Shown here: in pieces, positions 11,326 through 23,071 of the stretch
Layout of the letters: every line of letters begins with the position of its first letter
Position numbering within the stretch: position 1 is the first letter of the stretch
Program-made: the position numbers and the translations under genes
The notes under the pieces: model-generated
The model's database searches: none
Seen by the model: only the letters and a program-made list of their open reading frames with translations
Told to the model about the DNA's origin: nothing
Assembly (NCBI GenBank): GCA_023213395.1
Contig: CM041465.1
Coordinates: 114,707,741-114,771,740 of the forward strand
Source: Cycas panzhihuaensis
Taxonomy: Eukaryota > Cycadophyta
Reading direction: 5' to 3'
Length of the DNA: 64,000 bases

Positions 11326-12380
11326 GTCTTCTAATGAAGTTAAGATTCACTTTTAGTAGTGCATTTGATATTTTTTCTATTGTATCCTTCTATCATTTAT
11401 ATATCCATCATTTAGTTCCTTTTCCTATTATTTCTAAGAGACCTTTATATTTGACATATTTTCACATTTCACCATCCTACTTTTATCTCAAAGTAGAAGC
11501 TTCAAGTTTCAAGGAGGTAAATGTTTCACAAAAATCTAACCCTTGATTAGTTCTTATATATTTTTATGATTTTCTTTATTTGATCATGGGTGTATTGCTT
11601 GTAAATGAAACTATATTTTATGTTGAAGAGGTGTAATAAGAAATGTTTTCTTGATTTTGTATAATTTTTGTAAAATGTTATCATGGCTTTGTGGAATGAT
11701 TGATGTTTGGATGATAATAAGTGTATTTTACAACTTTCATGTGCCGGTGAATGAAACTATAGTGTTAAAATCTTTCTCTAATTCATTCCAATCAGCTTTT
11801 TCCTTTGAAACACCATCTTATTATCATTTTTCCCCTTGATTCTTATACTCTGGCTATCATTTTTTTATACTTTTGGGCTTGTGTCTAATATATTTCTTCT
11901 TCTAGGCTATGCTTTCTCTTTGATGAAGCTTTTTTTCATTTTAATTTTTTGGCAACACTCTAAGTTTCTCAAAGTCTATTTACTAATTTTTTTATCATCT
12001 TTTTAATATTACCAAAAATACAACCTATCATATTTTATGTAAAAAGTCATATATTTTATTCTATACAAAATGAGACCAAATGTGTTTTGTATAGAAAATT
12101 ACATTTTTTACTATTATACATGCAAAATTTTTTAAGTCAAACATATTATTTCTTCTCTATCTTTCTCATGTTCTTGCTTAGATTTAGTGGTAACTCCTTC
12201 TTTCTCATCTAAAAACCCTTGAAACCCTTTGGAATTAATCAAAGAGTTTCAGTTGCATCCTTTTAGCAAGTAAGGAAAAGGAAAAGATAGAGAATCAAAA
12301 GGAAAAGGGCTTGGAATTTTAAAAACTTGAACTATATTTACTGAAATCTAATTTCCAAAGGCTGGTTAAGCTATACTATC
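11326..12380 (+). other. AT-rich non-coding sequence, probably Tat tail
   Basis: No gene recognised. Contains a perfect 12-bp inverted repeat at 12059-12070 and 12085-12096. Open frames at 11334-11546 and 11651-11839 have no recognisable motif. Confidence 0.4.
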
Positions 12381-12392
12381 ATCTACAAAACC

Positions 12393-12836
12393 TTAATCTA
12401 AGCTCCATACTTTTTTCAGTAAGTGTGGCAATATTTTTTCTACCATCTCTTTTGATTTGTGGAAGATTTTTTGTGCTAATGTTGTGCCTTGTGTACCTTT
12501 CGTTCTTCTTCTTGGTTGTGGCTTACTTGTTTTTAGTCTTAGTGGTTGTTTTCCTTGGAAAGATCTAGATTGAAAGGTCAACCATTTGTGGGATCTATAG
12601 GAGTTAGCTATTAAGAAGAGAACCTTTCCTCTTCTTGATATATATAGGTCTTCTCCTCCCACTCTCCATAGTAGTCTTAGCTCTTTCCAATATGATGTTG
12701 GTCTTATAGTTTTGGTGTTAGTTATTTTGTTCCTCCCAATTTTTTCCTTTCTTGTTACTTTTTTCAAGAGAAAAATTGGAGAAAGATCGGCCAATAAGGA
12801 GAAGACTACTATCTTGAGGTACGAATATGGCTCCAA
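12393..12836 (-). CDS. Hypothetical 147-residue basic ORF, antisense to the Tat element
   Basis: An uninterrupted ATG-to-stop frame of 147 codons lies on the strand opposite to the Tat polyprotein, well downstream of integrase. The product would be very basic, with an N-terminal hydrophobic stretch ('IVVFSLLADLSPIFLL') and a lysine/arginine-rich middle and C-terminal part ('KPQPRRRTKGTQG'). I recognise no domain. Some Tat-lineage elements carry an antisense ORF between pol and the 3' LTR, and position and strand fit that. In such AT-rich, decayed DNA an ORF of this length could also be chance, and every other ORF of this element is broken. Confidence 0.3.
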   Translation of the reverse strand: MEPYSYLKIVVFSLLADLSPIFLLKKVTRKEKIGRNKITNTKTIRPTSYWKELRLLWRVGGEDLYISRRGKVLFLIANSYRSHKWLTFQSRSFQGKQPLRLKTSKPQPRRRTKGTQGTTLAQKIFHKSKEMVEKILPHLLKKVWSLD

Positions 12837-14427
12837 ATTTAATGAGTTCTTATGGTTTTGACTTATATTTTCTTTGATTCTCTTCTTTCTCCCCCTTCTT
12901 CTGAAAGATGCTTGGTTAGAAAAAAAGTAAAGGGAATAAACGTTCTATGATAATGTTTACTTTTTTCTTTCTTAGGAGATAGATTAAATTCATGATGTTT
13001 ATGGTTGTATGTTGTTAAAATTGTCACAAAATCTTTCTATGCTCTTAACCTAGTTTCTTAAATCAATTTCATACATTATGTTCATGATTATTTATTGGAT
13101 TTACATCTTGTATAACATCTCTTACAAGATACTTTGATGCGTTTTGAGCTTGCATGTTAAGAATTCGTCTTGCATGTTATAGTTTTTAGCTTATCTAGTT
13201 TATTTAAAGTATTTCTATCATTGAAAGTTATAAAAATCCATCAAGTGTTATACATTCAAGTGGAAAGAACCTAAAAGGAGCTTCATCTCCCAGGTTTATA
13301 TGAGTGGCTTCTTTTGTAAGTATTACTTTTCATCTAAAGTACAAACTTGTTTAAAGTTTATTAAGATAGTTTTATCTTTATCTTAGGTAAGATTCCTTTT
13401 CTTAAAAAGTTAAAAATATATGTGATTTCCTCCTTCTTTGTTGAGTTTGAGGAGTAATTCACCTCTAATTAATCTCTTGGCTATTTTTGTAAGTGTATGA
13501 TCTTGAATTTGATTGGTTTAACCTTTTCTATAATTGAATAAGCCTAAAATATTAAAAAATATAAGGAGAAGGATAGAAACAAACCAAAAAATAAAAATAA
13601 AAAATATTATTAATATAACTTCACACTTAGATCTCCTCTATTTGATTGTGTAGGCTAGCATATTCTTTCACCAGGTGTCGTTCACATATCCTAGCATCTT
13701 TCAAACCATCTTCAACCATACAACATAACCAAGTAGAGACTCCTCCTTAGGAGTTAGACAAAGTTGGTTTTAGGGTTCTTATAGGTTGATTAATCTCTTA
13801 ATATTTAATAGAAATAAAGGAAACATAAAGTTATTGAGATTACTCAACTTAGACCGATTCCTAAATAATAAAGTCCAAAGTTTTATTTTATTCAATATCT
13901 TATATTTTATCATCCATTATTATTCTCTATTTTTGCTCCTAAAAGGTATCCTCAAAGCTCAAAGACTCTTCAAAATTCAATATATTTACCATCAAAGTAA
14001 GATTGACTATATCAAGTCTCATCCTTAATTATACTTCCTTTTAGTTTGCGGTTTATTAAAACTTTTGCTCTTTTCTTAAAAATGGCTTAATCAATCTAGG
14101 TAATGCTTACATCAAATTTATTCTCTTTTTGATATGAATCTTTTAAGACTAATTTTAAAGGGAAATTCAAAATGCCTTTTTTTTTTTAAGTATTTTTTAC
14201 TTTTAGCCCTAGTTACTAGTTAGGGTTTCAACCCTCATTTCTAAACAAATCAAATACTTTCTTAGGAAAATAATTTCATATATAAACTCCTCTTATTTAG
14301 TACTTTAATTTATACCCCTTGTCTTTGAATTTCATAGACCTATAAAGTTTCGTATATTTTCATATAACGTATGACCTTGAAACTCAATTTTTGTGATATT
14401 TTTTCTCTATCAGCATCATTCCAATCA
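12837..14427. other. Gene-free AT-rich sequence between Tat element and copia-2
   Basis: No ORF with a recognisable domain was found. It should contain the 3' LTR of the Tat element and the 5' LTR of copia-2, but neither could be matched to a partner: sequence resembling the start of the copia-2 3' LTR (18482 onward) was not found here. One frame at 13786-14028 (80 codons) has no motif. Confidence 0.4.
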
Positions 14428-15350
14428 TGGCCTCTTATGTTGTATCTCTACTTGAAGTAGATAAGTTAACTAAAACAAATATTATCCTTTAAAAAATCAA
14501 AATTAAGGGTCTCTTAAGAGTAAAACATGCCTAGAAAATCATAACCAAGGAAGAAAAATAGCACATAAACATAGTAGACTTGCTAAACTAGGAAGAAAGA
14601 AACAATAATATTGTACCCATCCTTAAACTTTCAATTTTAAACTCTCATCAAACATATGTTGATGGTGTTAAAAATGCCTATGAAATTTGGAAAATTATGC
14701 CCTCTATGTTACTCTCAAGGAAGATTTGTATAAGCTTAAAATGAGAGAATGGTAATTAGTCTTTAACTTCATAACCAAGTTAACCAATATTAAAAATAAA
14801 CTTCTCATAATAGGAGATAAAATAATTGATACTGAATTTGCATATCTTGTACTCAATAAATTATCAGAATCATATGACAACATGGTCAATATGTTAATAG
14901 GTAGAGGACAAATAACTACTATGACTCTTAATGTTCTTACAGGTCACATGCTAAGCCAAGAACAAAGGAATGAGAGGTATGAAGAAGATATTAAGATGGA
15001 AGAAGCACTCAACACCAAACTGAACTCAGGTGGTCAAAGATAGGACTAATATAATCTTAGAGCATGAGGCAGAGCACCAACTAGTAATAAAGGTCATTAG
15101 ACTTAAGGAAGAGTAAGAGCAAGAGCCACTGCTCCATGTGACTCAAGGGTCTGCTTTAACTACAGAAAACATAGTCACTTCTTAAGTAATTATAGGGCTT
15201 TTAATGTCTACTATCACTATGGGCAAACCAGGCACTACCCATATTAATGTTATCAAAGGTAAGTAAAAATTTAGAGAGGGAAGTAGATTTTAGAAAACTA
15301 TAGTAAAGAATGAAACTTGATAGAGGATGAAGTCAAACCTACTTTTGTAG
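14428..15350 (+). pseudogene. copia-2 gag with two zinc-knuckle remnants (broken)
   Basis: The frame opens M-A-S-Y-V-V-S-L-L-E at 14428. Capsid-type motifs such as 'NMLIGRGQ' and 'LTGHMLSQEQRNERYEED' appear at about 14885-15000. Near 15150-15260 there are two knuckle-like segments, the second resembling C-x2-C-G-x-x-G-H with cysteines replaced by tyrosines ('VYYHYGQTRHYPY'). Cys-to-Tyr change corresponds to G-to-A mutation. Stops and frameshifts are frequent. Confidence 0.75.
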
Positions 15351-15359
15351 TTGCTCTAG

Positions 15360-17000
15360 CTACCAGGGCCAGGGCCACCGAAGATTAGTATGTTGATTTA
15401 AGAGCTTCCCACTATATGATCAGAGTTAAAAAATGATTTAAATTTCAGAATAAGTCTGTGGAACTAGGACATAATTTTCCCCTTCATATAAAAGGGATAG
15501 GTTTGATAGCCATAGAAATTGATGGAAAAGTTTAATAAATAGGAAATATTCTTTTTATACCTAAAATGAAGAAAAATCTCTTATTAGTATCTTAGTTAAG
15601 TAAGAAAAAGCTAAGAATAATATTTGATAAAAATAGTCATTGTTGCATTCTAGATATAAAGAAGAATGGCATTGTAATAGTTAAAGGGGTATAATACAAC
15701 AAACTCTATAAGTTATTCTCCACCCATGTACTACCTCTCAAAGGACCTACCAAACCCATGTCTGATGTAAATTCACTTGTTATGGTAAGTAATGATGTTA
15801 ATAAAATATGGCATTTGAAGTATGTGCATATCTCACATGATAGGTTAAAAAGGTTTAAAAATTCAAGGATGATGAATGGTTTGCTTAATATCTCATTTAA
15901 TTCATTTGTATATGAAAGTTGTATGATGGGTAAACAACACAAGAAGCATACTCACAAAAAGCATATGGTGAGCATATAATAAACTAGATTTAGTCCATAC
16001 TAATCTTTGTGGTACTTTCATACCAATCTCAATAAATAAAGCAAGGTACTTACTAACTTTCATTGATGATGTTTCAAGAAAAATATGGGTTTATTTTTTA
16101 TTTAGCAAATAAGAAGAACTTAATTACTTTAAAGAATTCAAAGTAGAAGTGGAATTGGAAAATAATCAAAAAACTAAATGTGTCTATTTTGATGGGGGAG
16201 GAGAGTATGTATCTAAAGAATTCCTTTAGTGTTATAAAATATATAGAATCTATAGATAAATTACAACTCTATACATACCTTAATCAAACTGTGTAATAGA
16301 GAGAATGAACAGACCAATTCTAAAAATTACATGATGTTTGATAAATGACAAGGAAATCATAAAAAGGTATTGAGTAGAAGTAGTCAATGCAGTTGTGTAT
16401 CTAATTAATAGGAGCCCAACCTAAGCCTTAGATAAAGTAACACCTGAAGAAGCCTAGACTGGGTATAAGCTAGATGTAAATCATATTAAGGCCTTTGGTT
16501 ATAAAGTATATGTATATATTCCTAACAAGAAAAAGATTAAATTAGATAATAAAAGCATAGAGTGCATAATGGTTAAATATAGTAATTACTCAAAAGCATA
16601 CAGATGTCTTAATCTAAAAACCAACAAGCTTTAGGGATGTGATATTTGATGAAGGTATAAGTTGTATTAAGATAAGGTATTAGGAGATGGACATAAGAAT
16701 TGATAATAATAAGAAATTAAATATAGTCCAATCAGATGAGGAATCAATAATTACCTCAGAAAGTATTAAGACTAGAAGTGAAATCTTGGAAGAAAAGACA
16801 CCTAAGGAAGAAGGGCAAAGATTGGAATAAGAATAAAGCTCTAAAAAGGTACTAAAATAGTATCTTAAGACTCTTGAAGAAATAAAAAGAAAAGTATTTA
16901 AACATAGGAAAAAGTCTCAAAAACCATAAGCACTAATTTGTTTTGTTAAACTAAACACATTTGAGGAAGTAAGCCAACTTCAAATCTGAAGAACAACAAT
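15360..17000 (+). pseudogene. copia-2 protease and integrase (broken)
   Basis: A protease remnant at about 15385-15420 reads 'VDLRASHYMI' where active elements have a D-S-G-A motif, so the catalytic Asp-Ser-Gly is altered. GAG-pre-integrase is open at 15758-15979 ('WHLKYVHISHDRLKRF'). Integrase core follows at about 15985-16420 with 'YLLTFIDDVSRKIWVYF', 'CVYFDGGGEYVSKEF' and 'CNRENEQTN'; the catalytic Glu region is displaced by a frameshift. Confidence 0.82.
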
Positions 17001-17029
17001 AGATGATGAAATAGAAGTAATTTATTAAA

Positions 17030-18465
17030 ATAAAACTTAGAAGTTGGTAGAACCTTCCAAAGATAAACCCATTGTAAATTGTAAATAGGTATATAAAGTG
17101 AAAGAAAAGCCACATGGAGAAATTAAAAAGTATAAAGTAAGGTTAGTGGCAAAAGGCTATACACAGACAACTAAAATTAATTATAAGAAAACATTCTCAC
17201 CAATGGTAAAATTAAACATTGTGATAATAATAATTGCAATAACTACTCAAAAAGGATAGAAAATCTATCAAATGGATGTAAAGAGTGTTTTCTAAATGGA
17301 GATCTTCAAGAGGAGGTCTATATACATCAACTAAAAGGGTATACTAAATCTGGGTAAGAGAAATAGGTCTGTAAACTAAAGAAGATGTTATATGGACTCA
17401 AGCAAGCACCAAGGGCCTGGTATGATAAACTAGATAAATATCTTATTCAAAAAAAAATTTACATATGTGAATTAGATTATGGCTTATATATAAAGTTTAA
17501 TCAAGGATTAGTCTCAATTATAGTAGCATATGTAGATGATATATTGATCACAGAAAGTGACATAAATTCAATTGCACTCAGCAAAAAGTAATTAGAAAGA
17601 GTTTTTGAAATAATAGATCTTAGAATGCTATATTATTGTCTAAGAATAGAGGTTGCATAACACAACAACTTCGTTGTCTTATCTTAATCAGAATATATCA
17701 AAAATATATTAGAAAAGTTCAACATGGGAAATTACAACAGTGTTGTTACTCCCATGGAAACTACTTATGTGTTGGATCCTGAACCAAAAGGACAACTAGC
17801 TAATGCATATACAAATAACTGGTTGGAAGCTTATCTATCTTATTACCACCAGACCATACATTTCTCACTCAGTTAAAGTAATCTCCAAGTTTATGTAAAA
17901 TCTAAATGTGCCTCATTAGAATGTTGTAAAAAGAATTCTACGATATTTAAAAGGAACAACAAGTCTTAGGTTAAAGTATACAAAAATAAATAATATGCAG
18001 TTAACAATGTTTTGTGATTCTGATTAAGTAGGAAACAGAATGACTAGAAAATCCACATCAGGGTGTTATTTCTACCTTGGTACAGCCTTAATTTCCCAGA
18101 GCAACAAAGAGCAACACATAATTACCTTGTCTTCAACAGAAGCAAAGTATAAAACAATAATGAATGTAGCCTGTGAAGTAGTATGGACTAGATAACTTCT
18201 AAAAGATCTTGGACAAGAACAAACATCACCTACCTAATTATTATGTGACAATTAGAGCATGATCAAGATGACTAAATATCCAATATTACATGCAAGAACT
18301 AAATATATAGAAGTTCATCATCACTTCATCAAAGAAAAAATTTAAAACAAAGAAATTGAACCTCTATATTATACTTTAGAATATCAAATTATTGATGTCT
18401 TTACAAAACCATTGAGTAAAGATAAATTCTCCTTTTTTAGAGATAGATTAGGAGTAAAATAAATA
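17030..18465 (+). pseudogene. copia-2 RT and RNase H (broken)
   Basis: RT motifs are easy to follow: 'KKYKVRLVAKGYTQ' at about 17128, 'MLYGLKQAPRAWYDKL' at 17385 and 'AYVDDILI' at about 17527 with the catalytic Y-V-D-D intact. RNase H runs from about 17990 ('MTRKSTSGCYFYLG', 'LSSTEAKYKTIMN') to the terminal 'DVFTKPLSKDKFSFFRDRLG' at about 18400-18450. Stops occur throughout. Confidence 0.88.
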
Positions 18466-18481
18466 AGACATTAAAATAGGG

Positions 18482-18690
18482 TGTTATAAGCAATATTTTA
18501 TCTAAGGTACTTTATGAAAGTTAAGTATATATGAGATACTTTATGAGGGTCATATATCATTTCCCTTTTCTCTCTCTCAGTGATAAATGGTAAGATCACA
18601 TTGAATGATTATCATTTGTCCCATACAAACTATAATATATTTATAGAGGAATCATCCTCATTAATGAATGACATGAATTCTTCTTACAAT
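18482..18690 (+). repeat. 3' LTR of copia-2 (start firm, end estimated)
   Basis: TGTTATAAGC follows a purine-rich tract right after the RNase H end, the expected place for the 3' LTR. The end is not certain because no matching 5' LTR was found. Confidence 0.5.
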
Positions 18691-18889
18691 TTTAGGTTTT
18701 GGACCATCATAAAGGTACCCTTTGGTTAATCATTAAAGATAAAATCCTAGATAAAGACAGTCTTACCATTGAGCTTTTAAAGGTCTTTTGAGATGAGATT
18801 GGTCATGATTATCTCCTCATGTATTGAGATAGCCAGTACTTCTATACAAATGTTAGAATTATCAAGCTACTTACAAAGCACGATGTAGA

Positions 18890-19480
18890 CTAGTATGTTA
18901 CTAGTGCCTAATAACCTATTTTATTAATGAATATTGCCTATAAGATTCTAATGAATGCATGAGTATATAGAATCTAATTTATCTTTAATTATGTAATCTA
19001 CCTAGAATAAAGTGGCTTTATTTGAGGAAGACTTATTCTTAACAACATTTATGGGAATCTATAGTTTGGGAAGGGAGATTGACCAAAAGTTTTTATTCAT
19101 AAAGTTAGATTTTACGAAGGCTTATGATAAAGTGGAATGGAAATTTATCAATGATAGCCTTGGGATTTTGCAATTGGTTTCTTAACATGATTAAGAGACT
19201 CCTTATTGGTGTTAGTGCTCGTATTGTTGTTAATGGTGAATTATTCTCTGCTACTGCCCTATACTATCCAATCTTGCAAAGGTGTCTATTAGTCCCCTTA
19301 ATTTTTAGCCATTATAGCCAATGCATTAGGTTTTCTATTTCATTGACCTCAATAATTTCACCTACTTCATGGAATAACATTAGTTAATTAAAGTAAGCAA
19401 ACAATATATAAGTAATTTATTGATGACAACTTTAATTACTTAATCATAGAAATAAAACATTTCCAAGTCATTATTAGATA
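18890..19480 (+). pseudogene. LINE-1 reverse transcriptase core (broken)
   Basis: Motif A is very clear: 'FLFIKLDFTKAYDKVEW' at about 19090-19140, with the catalytic Asp. The fingers region before it ('NKVALFEEDLFL') and the motif B region after it ('GVSARIVVNGELFSATAL', shared between frames) follow the L1 order. The catalytic Y-A-D-D box near 19396-19410 reads x-A-N-N, consistent with two G-to-A changes. Several frameshifts. Confidence 0.85.
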
Positions 19481-20589
19481 TTAATTATTTTTTTATAGCA
19501 TTTAGGCCAATGATTTGTAAGGTTAAAATAACTTATTACTATTTAAGATTTAATGTAGTTACTAATTGGATTATGGTGTATGGTTGGTAGATTATGCCTA
19601 ATGGCTAAATTTTTTACTTATTGGAAATTCATTTTAGGTTTGATATTATACCTATATAGATATGGGATTAGAACCTAGGAAAATTTATTAAGAAAATGAA
19701 ATTTTAGTTGCTTCAATATATATCTTAGGCTAATCATCTATAGGTGGTCTAGAAGATTCTTCTCACCCTTAATGTTAATACTCTTTCGTTTGGTTATCTT
19801 CTAATGTTGCATATCATCATTTTCTCTCTTCTTAGAAATTACTTATCAATAGGCATTATCGATAAACACATGGGTCCCTAAAATTCAATGAGATATATGA
19901 TGCTTATTAATTGACCAAGGTGGTTTAGGTTGTATATGTATTCAAAAATAGGCTACCATATTGGTTTCCAAATAGATTATATGCCTTTGAGATGGTGAAG
20001 CTCCTTAGTTGCTTCTTTTTCACTTTCAAATTACATCTAGTTATTATTACAACGTAAGGATTAGAAAATTTTACCACTACATCATTATGTCTTTATCTCT
20101 TAAGAGTTGAAATTAAAGGATCTCTAATACTACAGTATATTTAGAAGGCTTGTTATACAACTTATAAGATTTTAGTATTGTGAGGGAATATGTTACACAA
20201 GCATTCCTCAGTGTAGAATATTTCTATATAATGGTGACATCAAATATGTATTGGTAATTTTTATTTTCTCTATTTGATCCTAAATTTAGTAAGTGGTGTT
20301 ATTGGAAGGGTGTACATTCTATTATATGACTCCTAAATTCTTCAAATTCATTTTTGAATATGCATGCTTTTTAAGATAAATTTGGTCTACCTTCCATTTT
20401 TCAATCCTCTTATTTGTGGCTTGTTCAACTAATTTTAGAGCTCTTTGGAGATTTTTATAAAATGTCACCATCCATTGGTTTATCGATGGATTGTTTTTTA
20501 GTACCATAAATGCCCTTTTAACATTTTATAATGAAGAAATTATATACCTTATCTATGCCATGATTGGATGTTACTTAATGACTTAACAA

Positions 20590-20860
20590 ATTTAGCATCA
20601 TCATGATTCTTTAGCAACTCCGCTTAATCCCCGCATTTCCTTATATCATATTAGGACCGCTTTAAAAAGGTGTCTCTTTCTATGGCTCCTATTTCATAGG
20701 GGTTTAAAAACTATAGATCACTTGGCCAAAGTGCATTTTTTATTCATTGCCCCTTTTATAAATAAGACAAAGATGTGGTGCATTTATTTTAGTCCAATTC
20801 CTTTGCCTCAGATGTGTGGAGTTATCTTTATATTAAGAGAATGATTATTTGATTCAACCC
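20590..20860 (+). pseudogene. LINE-1 C-terminal zf-RVT-like region (broken)
   Basis: In shifting frames the segment reads like the plant LINE C-terminal zinc-binding region: 'KCIFYSLPLL' then a His-Leu-Phe-containing stretch and 'QMCGVIFI'. Its place about 1.3 kb after the RT catalytic box is as expected. Confidence 0.6.
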
Positions 20861-21799
20861 TTCTTTTCATTTTGATGTTATAATTTTTTTAACGCTATTT
20901 TAACTTTTGATTAGGGATTTATGCCCACATGGCATGTTCTAAAGACAAAAATTTTATCACCTATAGAAGAATCAAAATTATATCCTTTATGAAGTTAAAG
21001 AATCTCCTTTAGTTTTAGGTTTTATTTTGTAGATGATCCCTTATCTTATGTTGCCGATGAAAGTGGCACTTGAGGTAAATACTTTCACTATAGGTATGCT
21101 TTGAAAGTTCTTTCATAGTATTCCTTCTTTTCTAAATGTAGATACCTTCATTTCTCTTCTTGCATATATTACATCACTATCTTACAGCCATGGTTGTGGC
21201 CATCCCTTAGTTTGGCAAGTAATCCCTATTTACCATTACAAACCACTTTCTTGCTCTACTTGTGTAACTCTAGCTCACTAGGTGTATTGGTACCAAACAC
21301 CATCCCAAGAGGATGCCCCCATCAGCCCAACTCTTTCTCCAAATATATGTACAACTGCCATGACAACTCCTTTTATCTCCCCTATTACTACTAAAGTAAA
21401 AATTATTCTAGGGTTTATTATCATTGAAAAAGAGTTGGAAGAGGTTGAACTTGGCCTAAGCACTTGACCTCTAATAAAGAAAACCTATCTTGCCCAATAT
21501 ATGCTTTTATTTTTAAGTTTTATTTTTTTGTAATTCTAATAGTCCCATGTGATCATTCAATTCTTGTATAACTCTTAGGTGGCAATGTTTGCAACAATAT
21601 ATCTAATGAATTAAGCATGTTATACATCTTTTTTACTATCAAAATTTTGTTTGTATATATTTTGGAGGGCAATCTCCTTGATATATATACTTTTTAAATT
21701 CTTTGTTAATATAATTTCTATGTTTTACTGAAAAAAGGAATTAAAAGAGAAAAGAAAAAAGAGAGAAGAAAAAAGAAAAAGAAAACAATTTGAAGAATA

Positions 21800-22320
21800 G
21801 TTTATTATTAATTTCTTTGGCAAGATAATCTATTTAAGCTATTCTATTTCAAGTCAAAAGTTCAAACTTATTTTTTTGAACTAATGGATTTGATGACAAG
21901 AATAAACATATTGAAAAATAGTCTATTATCAAAATTTACACAAACAACCCACATTAACGACTATTTCATTGATAAAGCCCATAACTCTACATCAAACAAA
22001 CTACCCACAACTCTATCCATAGCAAAAGTACTTGTGCAAATGGTTATATAAGGGAAAAAAACTGTTGGTTAAATAATAATAAATTAGATATCGCAACAAA
22101 TTGACCACATATACGATATCATTAATTATAACAACAAAAGTAAAATAAACTATTAATTTTTAATAAAAGATTAGAATATTTTAAAAAAATGATCGACTAA
22201 AGAAATGCTACATTATAAACTTGTTTGCTCCAATTAAATGTTATATATAAAAAGTTAAATATTAGTTAGAAAGGCTTGGTAAAAGAAGTTGATCGCTCTT
22301 CCCTTTTTCTTTTTATTTTT
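21800..22320. other. AT-rich intergenic sequence, nothing recognised
   Basis: Between the A-rich tail of LINE-1 and the pyrimidine-rich tandem repeat. No ORF or repeat stands out. Confidence 0.5.
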
Positions 22321-22437
22321 CGCTTATGCCCCTCTCTCTTTCTCTCTCTTCCCGTCAGTTTTCTTTTTTTTTTTTCGCTTATACCCCTCCCTCTCTCTCT
22401 CTCTTTTTTCCCGTCAGTTTTTTTTTTTTTTTCCGTT
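22321..22437 (+). repeat. Two tandem copies of a 55-62 bp pyrimidine-rich unit
   Basis: Unit 1 (22321-22375) and unit 2 (22376-22437) both start CGCTTAT(G/A)CCCCTC, run through CT repeats, then CCCGTCAG and a T tract. A third start 'cgcttata' begins at 22438. Length difference comes from CT and T slippage. Lies beyond the 3' end of the pectinesterase gene. Confidence 0.9.
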
Positions 22438-22777
22438 CGCTTATAACTAGAAGCAACAAAAATCCCATTTCGAATCGGATTCCAAAGTACGAGTTAAATC
22501 CATTATGAAAATTGCCATAAATTTTAGTACGAAGATTGCAATGTACAGCTATTGTTTCTTCTTTTGGGCCAGCATTTTCATTTGCCTACACAAAATGAAG
22601 TATTCGTGCAAATCATGCATCCTGCAGATTTCGAAAACGCTCCAGCCCTTTGAATACACAAATTTGATTGTGAAGATTGAGAAAGATTCGACTCTGCTAA
22701 AAACGACCAGTTTTTAAAATAATCTTACTCACCAATTTTGATCGAATTACCAATACAGAAACAATAAAAATAAAAAA

Positions 22778-22920
22778 TGGGTAATGATATCATCACCCGT
22801 GGTCGAGCTGAGCCTCCCAATTGGATGAATAATCTGCTGAAATTATAATCCTAAACGCAATAAGAAAAGGGTGGGTAATAATCTCATCATGCGTAGTAGC
22901 GCCGAGAGATCCAATTACAG
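22778..22920 (+). repeat. Pair of about 48-bp direct repeats downstream of the pectinesterase gene
   Basis: Copies at 22778-22826 and 22872-22920 share 'tgggtaat.at.tcatca..cgt.gt.g.gc.gag...cccaatt' with a 94-bp period. They lie 150-300 bp past the stop codon of the minus-strand gene, so they may be in its 3' UTR or terminator region. No function is evident. Confidence 0.75.
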
Positions 22921-23071
22921 GGCATGTATTATGTTGCACGATCTTGAAAAGCGTCACCGCCCCTGGGATTGTTGCCATTGAATGCCAGCATCTATGATAT
23001 GCTAATGTCACAAAATAGAGGTGCGATTCTATTGCATATTAATGACTAATTTCTAAATAATAATTAGAAAA

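Larger units (their letters stand above)
4743..13000 (+). mobile_element. Tat-lineage Ty3/gypsy retrotransposon, 5' part outside window
   Basis: Plus-strand order protease, RT, RNase H, integrase is diagnostic of Ty3/gypsy, and the RT and integrase signatures are of the Tat/Ogre type. A long non-coding tail after pol (from about 9.04 kb) with tandem repeats also fits that lineage. The 5' LTR and gag lie left of the copia-1 insertion, outside the window. The 3' LTR could not be delimited because its partner is not visible, so the right end given is approximate. All frames carry many stops. Confidence 0.75.
14428..18690 (+). mobile_element. Ty1/copia retrotransposon copia-2 (different family)
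   Basis: Domains gag, CCHC, protease, GAG-pre-integrase, integrase, RT and RNase H run in copia order on the plus strand. Internal sequence and LTR differ from copia-1/copia-A. The start is the gag ATG at 14428; the 5' LTR was not delimited. The 3' LTR begins TGTTATAAGC at 18482 after the purine run 'aaaatagg'; its end is uncertain (about 18690). Confidence 0.85.
18700..21790 (+). mobile_element. L1-type LINE (LINE-1), 3' part of ORF2 and 3' tail
   Basis: The plus strand carries a decayed non-LTR RT, a downstream cysteine/histidine-rich zf-RVT-like segment and a 3' untranslated region ending in an A/G-rich tail at about 21730-21795. This matches plant L1-type LINEs. No ORF1 or endonuclease was recognised, so the copy is 5' truncated or too decayed. 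It lies between copia-2 and the 3' flank of the pectinesterase gene. Confidence 0.8.

Noticed and set aside
14405-14420. Possible primer-binding site of copia-2 near 'ctctatcagcatc'
   Set aside because: Only about 7 of 13 positions match and no LTR end could be placed before it.
22505-22717. 70-codon plus-strand frame with a Cys-rich middle
   Set aside because: Located in the CpG-retaining island and not transposon-like, but no domain, promoter or codon evidence supports a gene.
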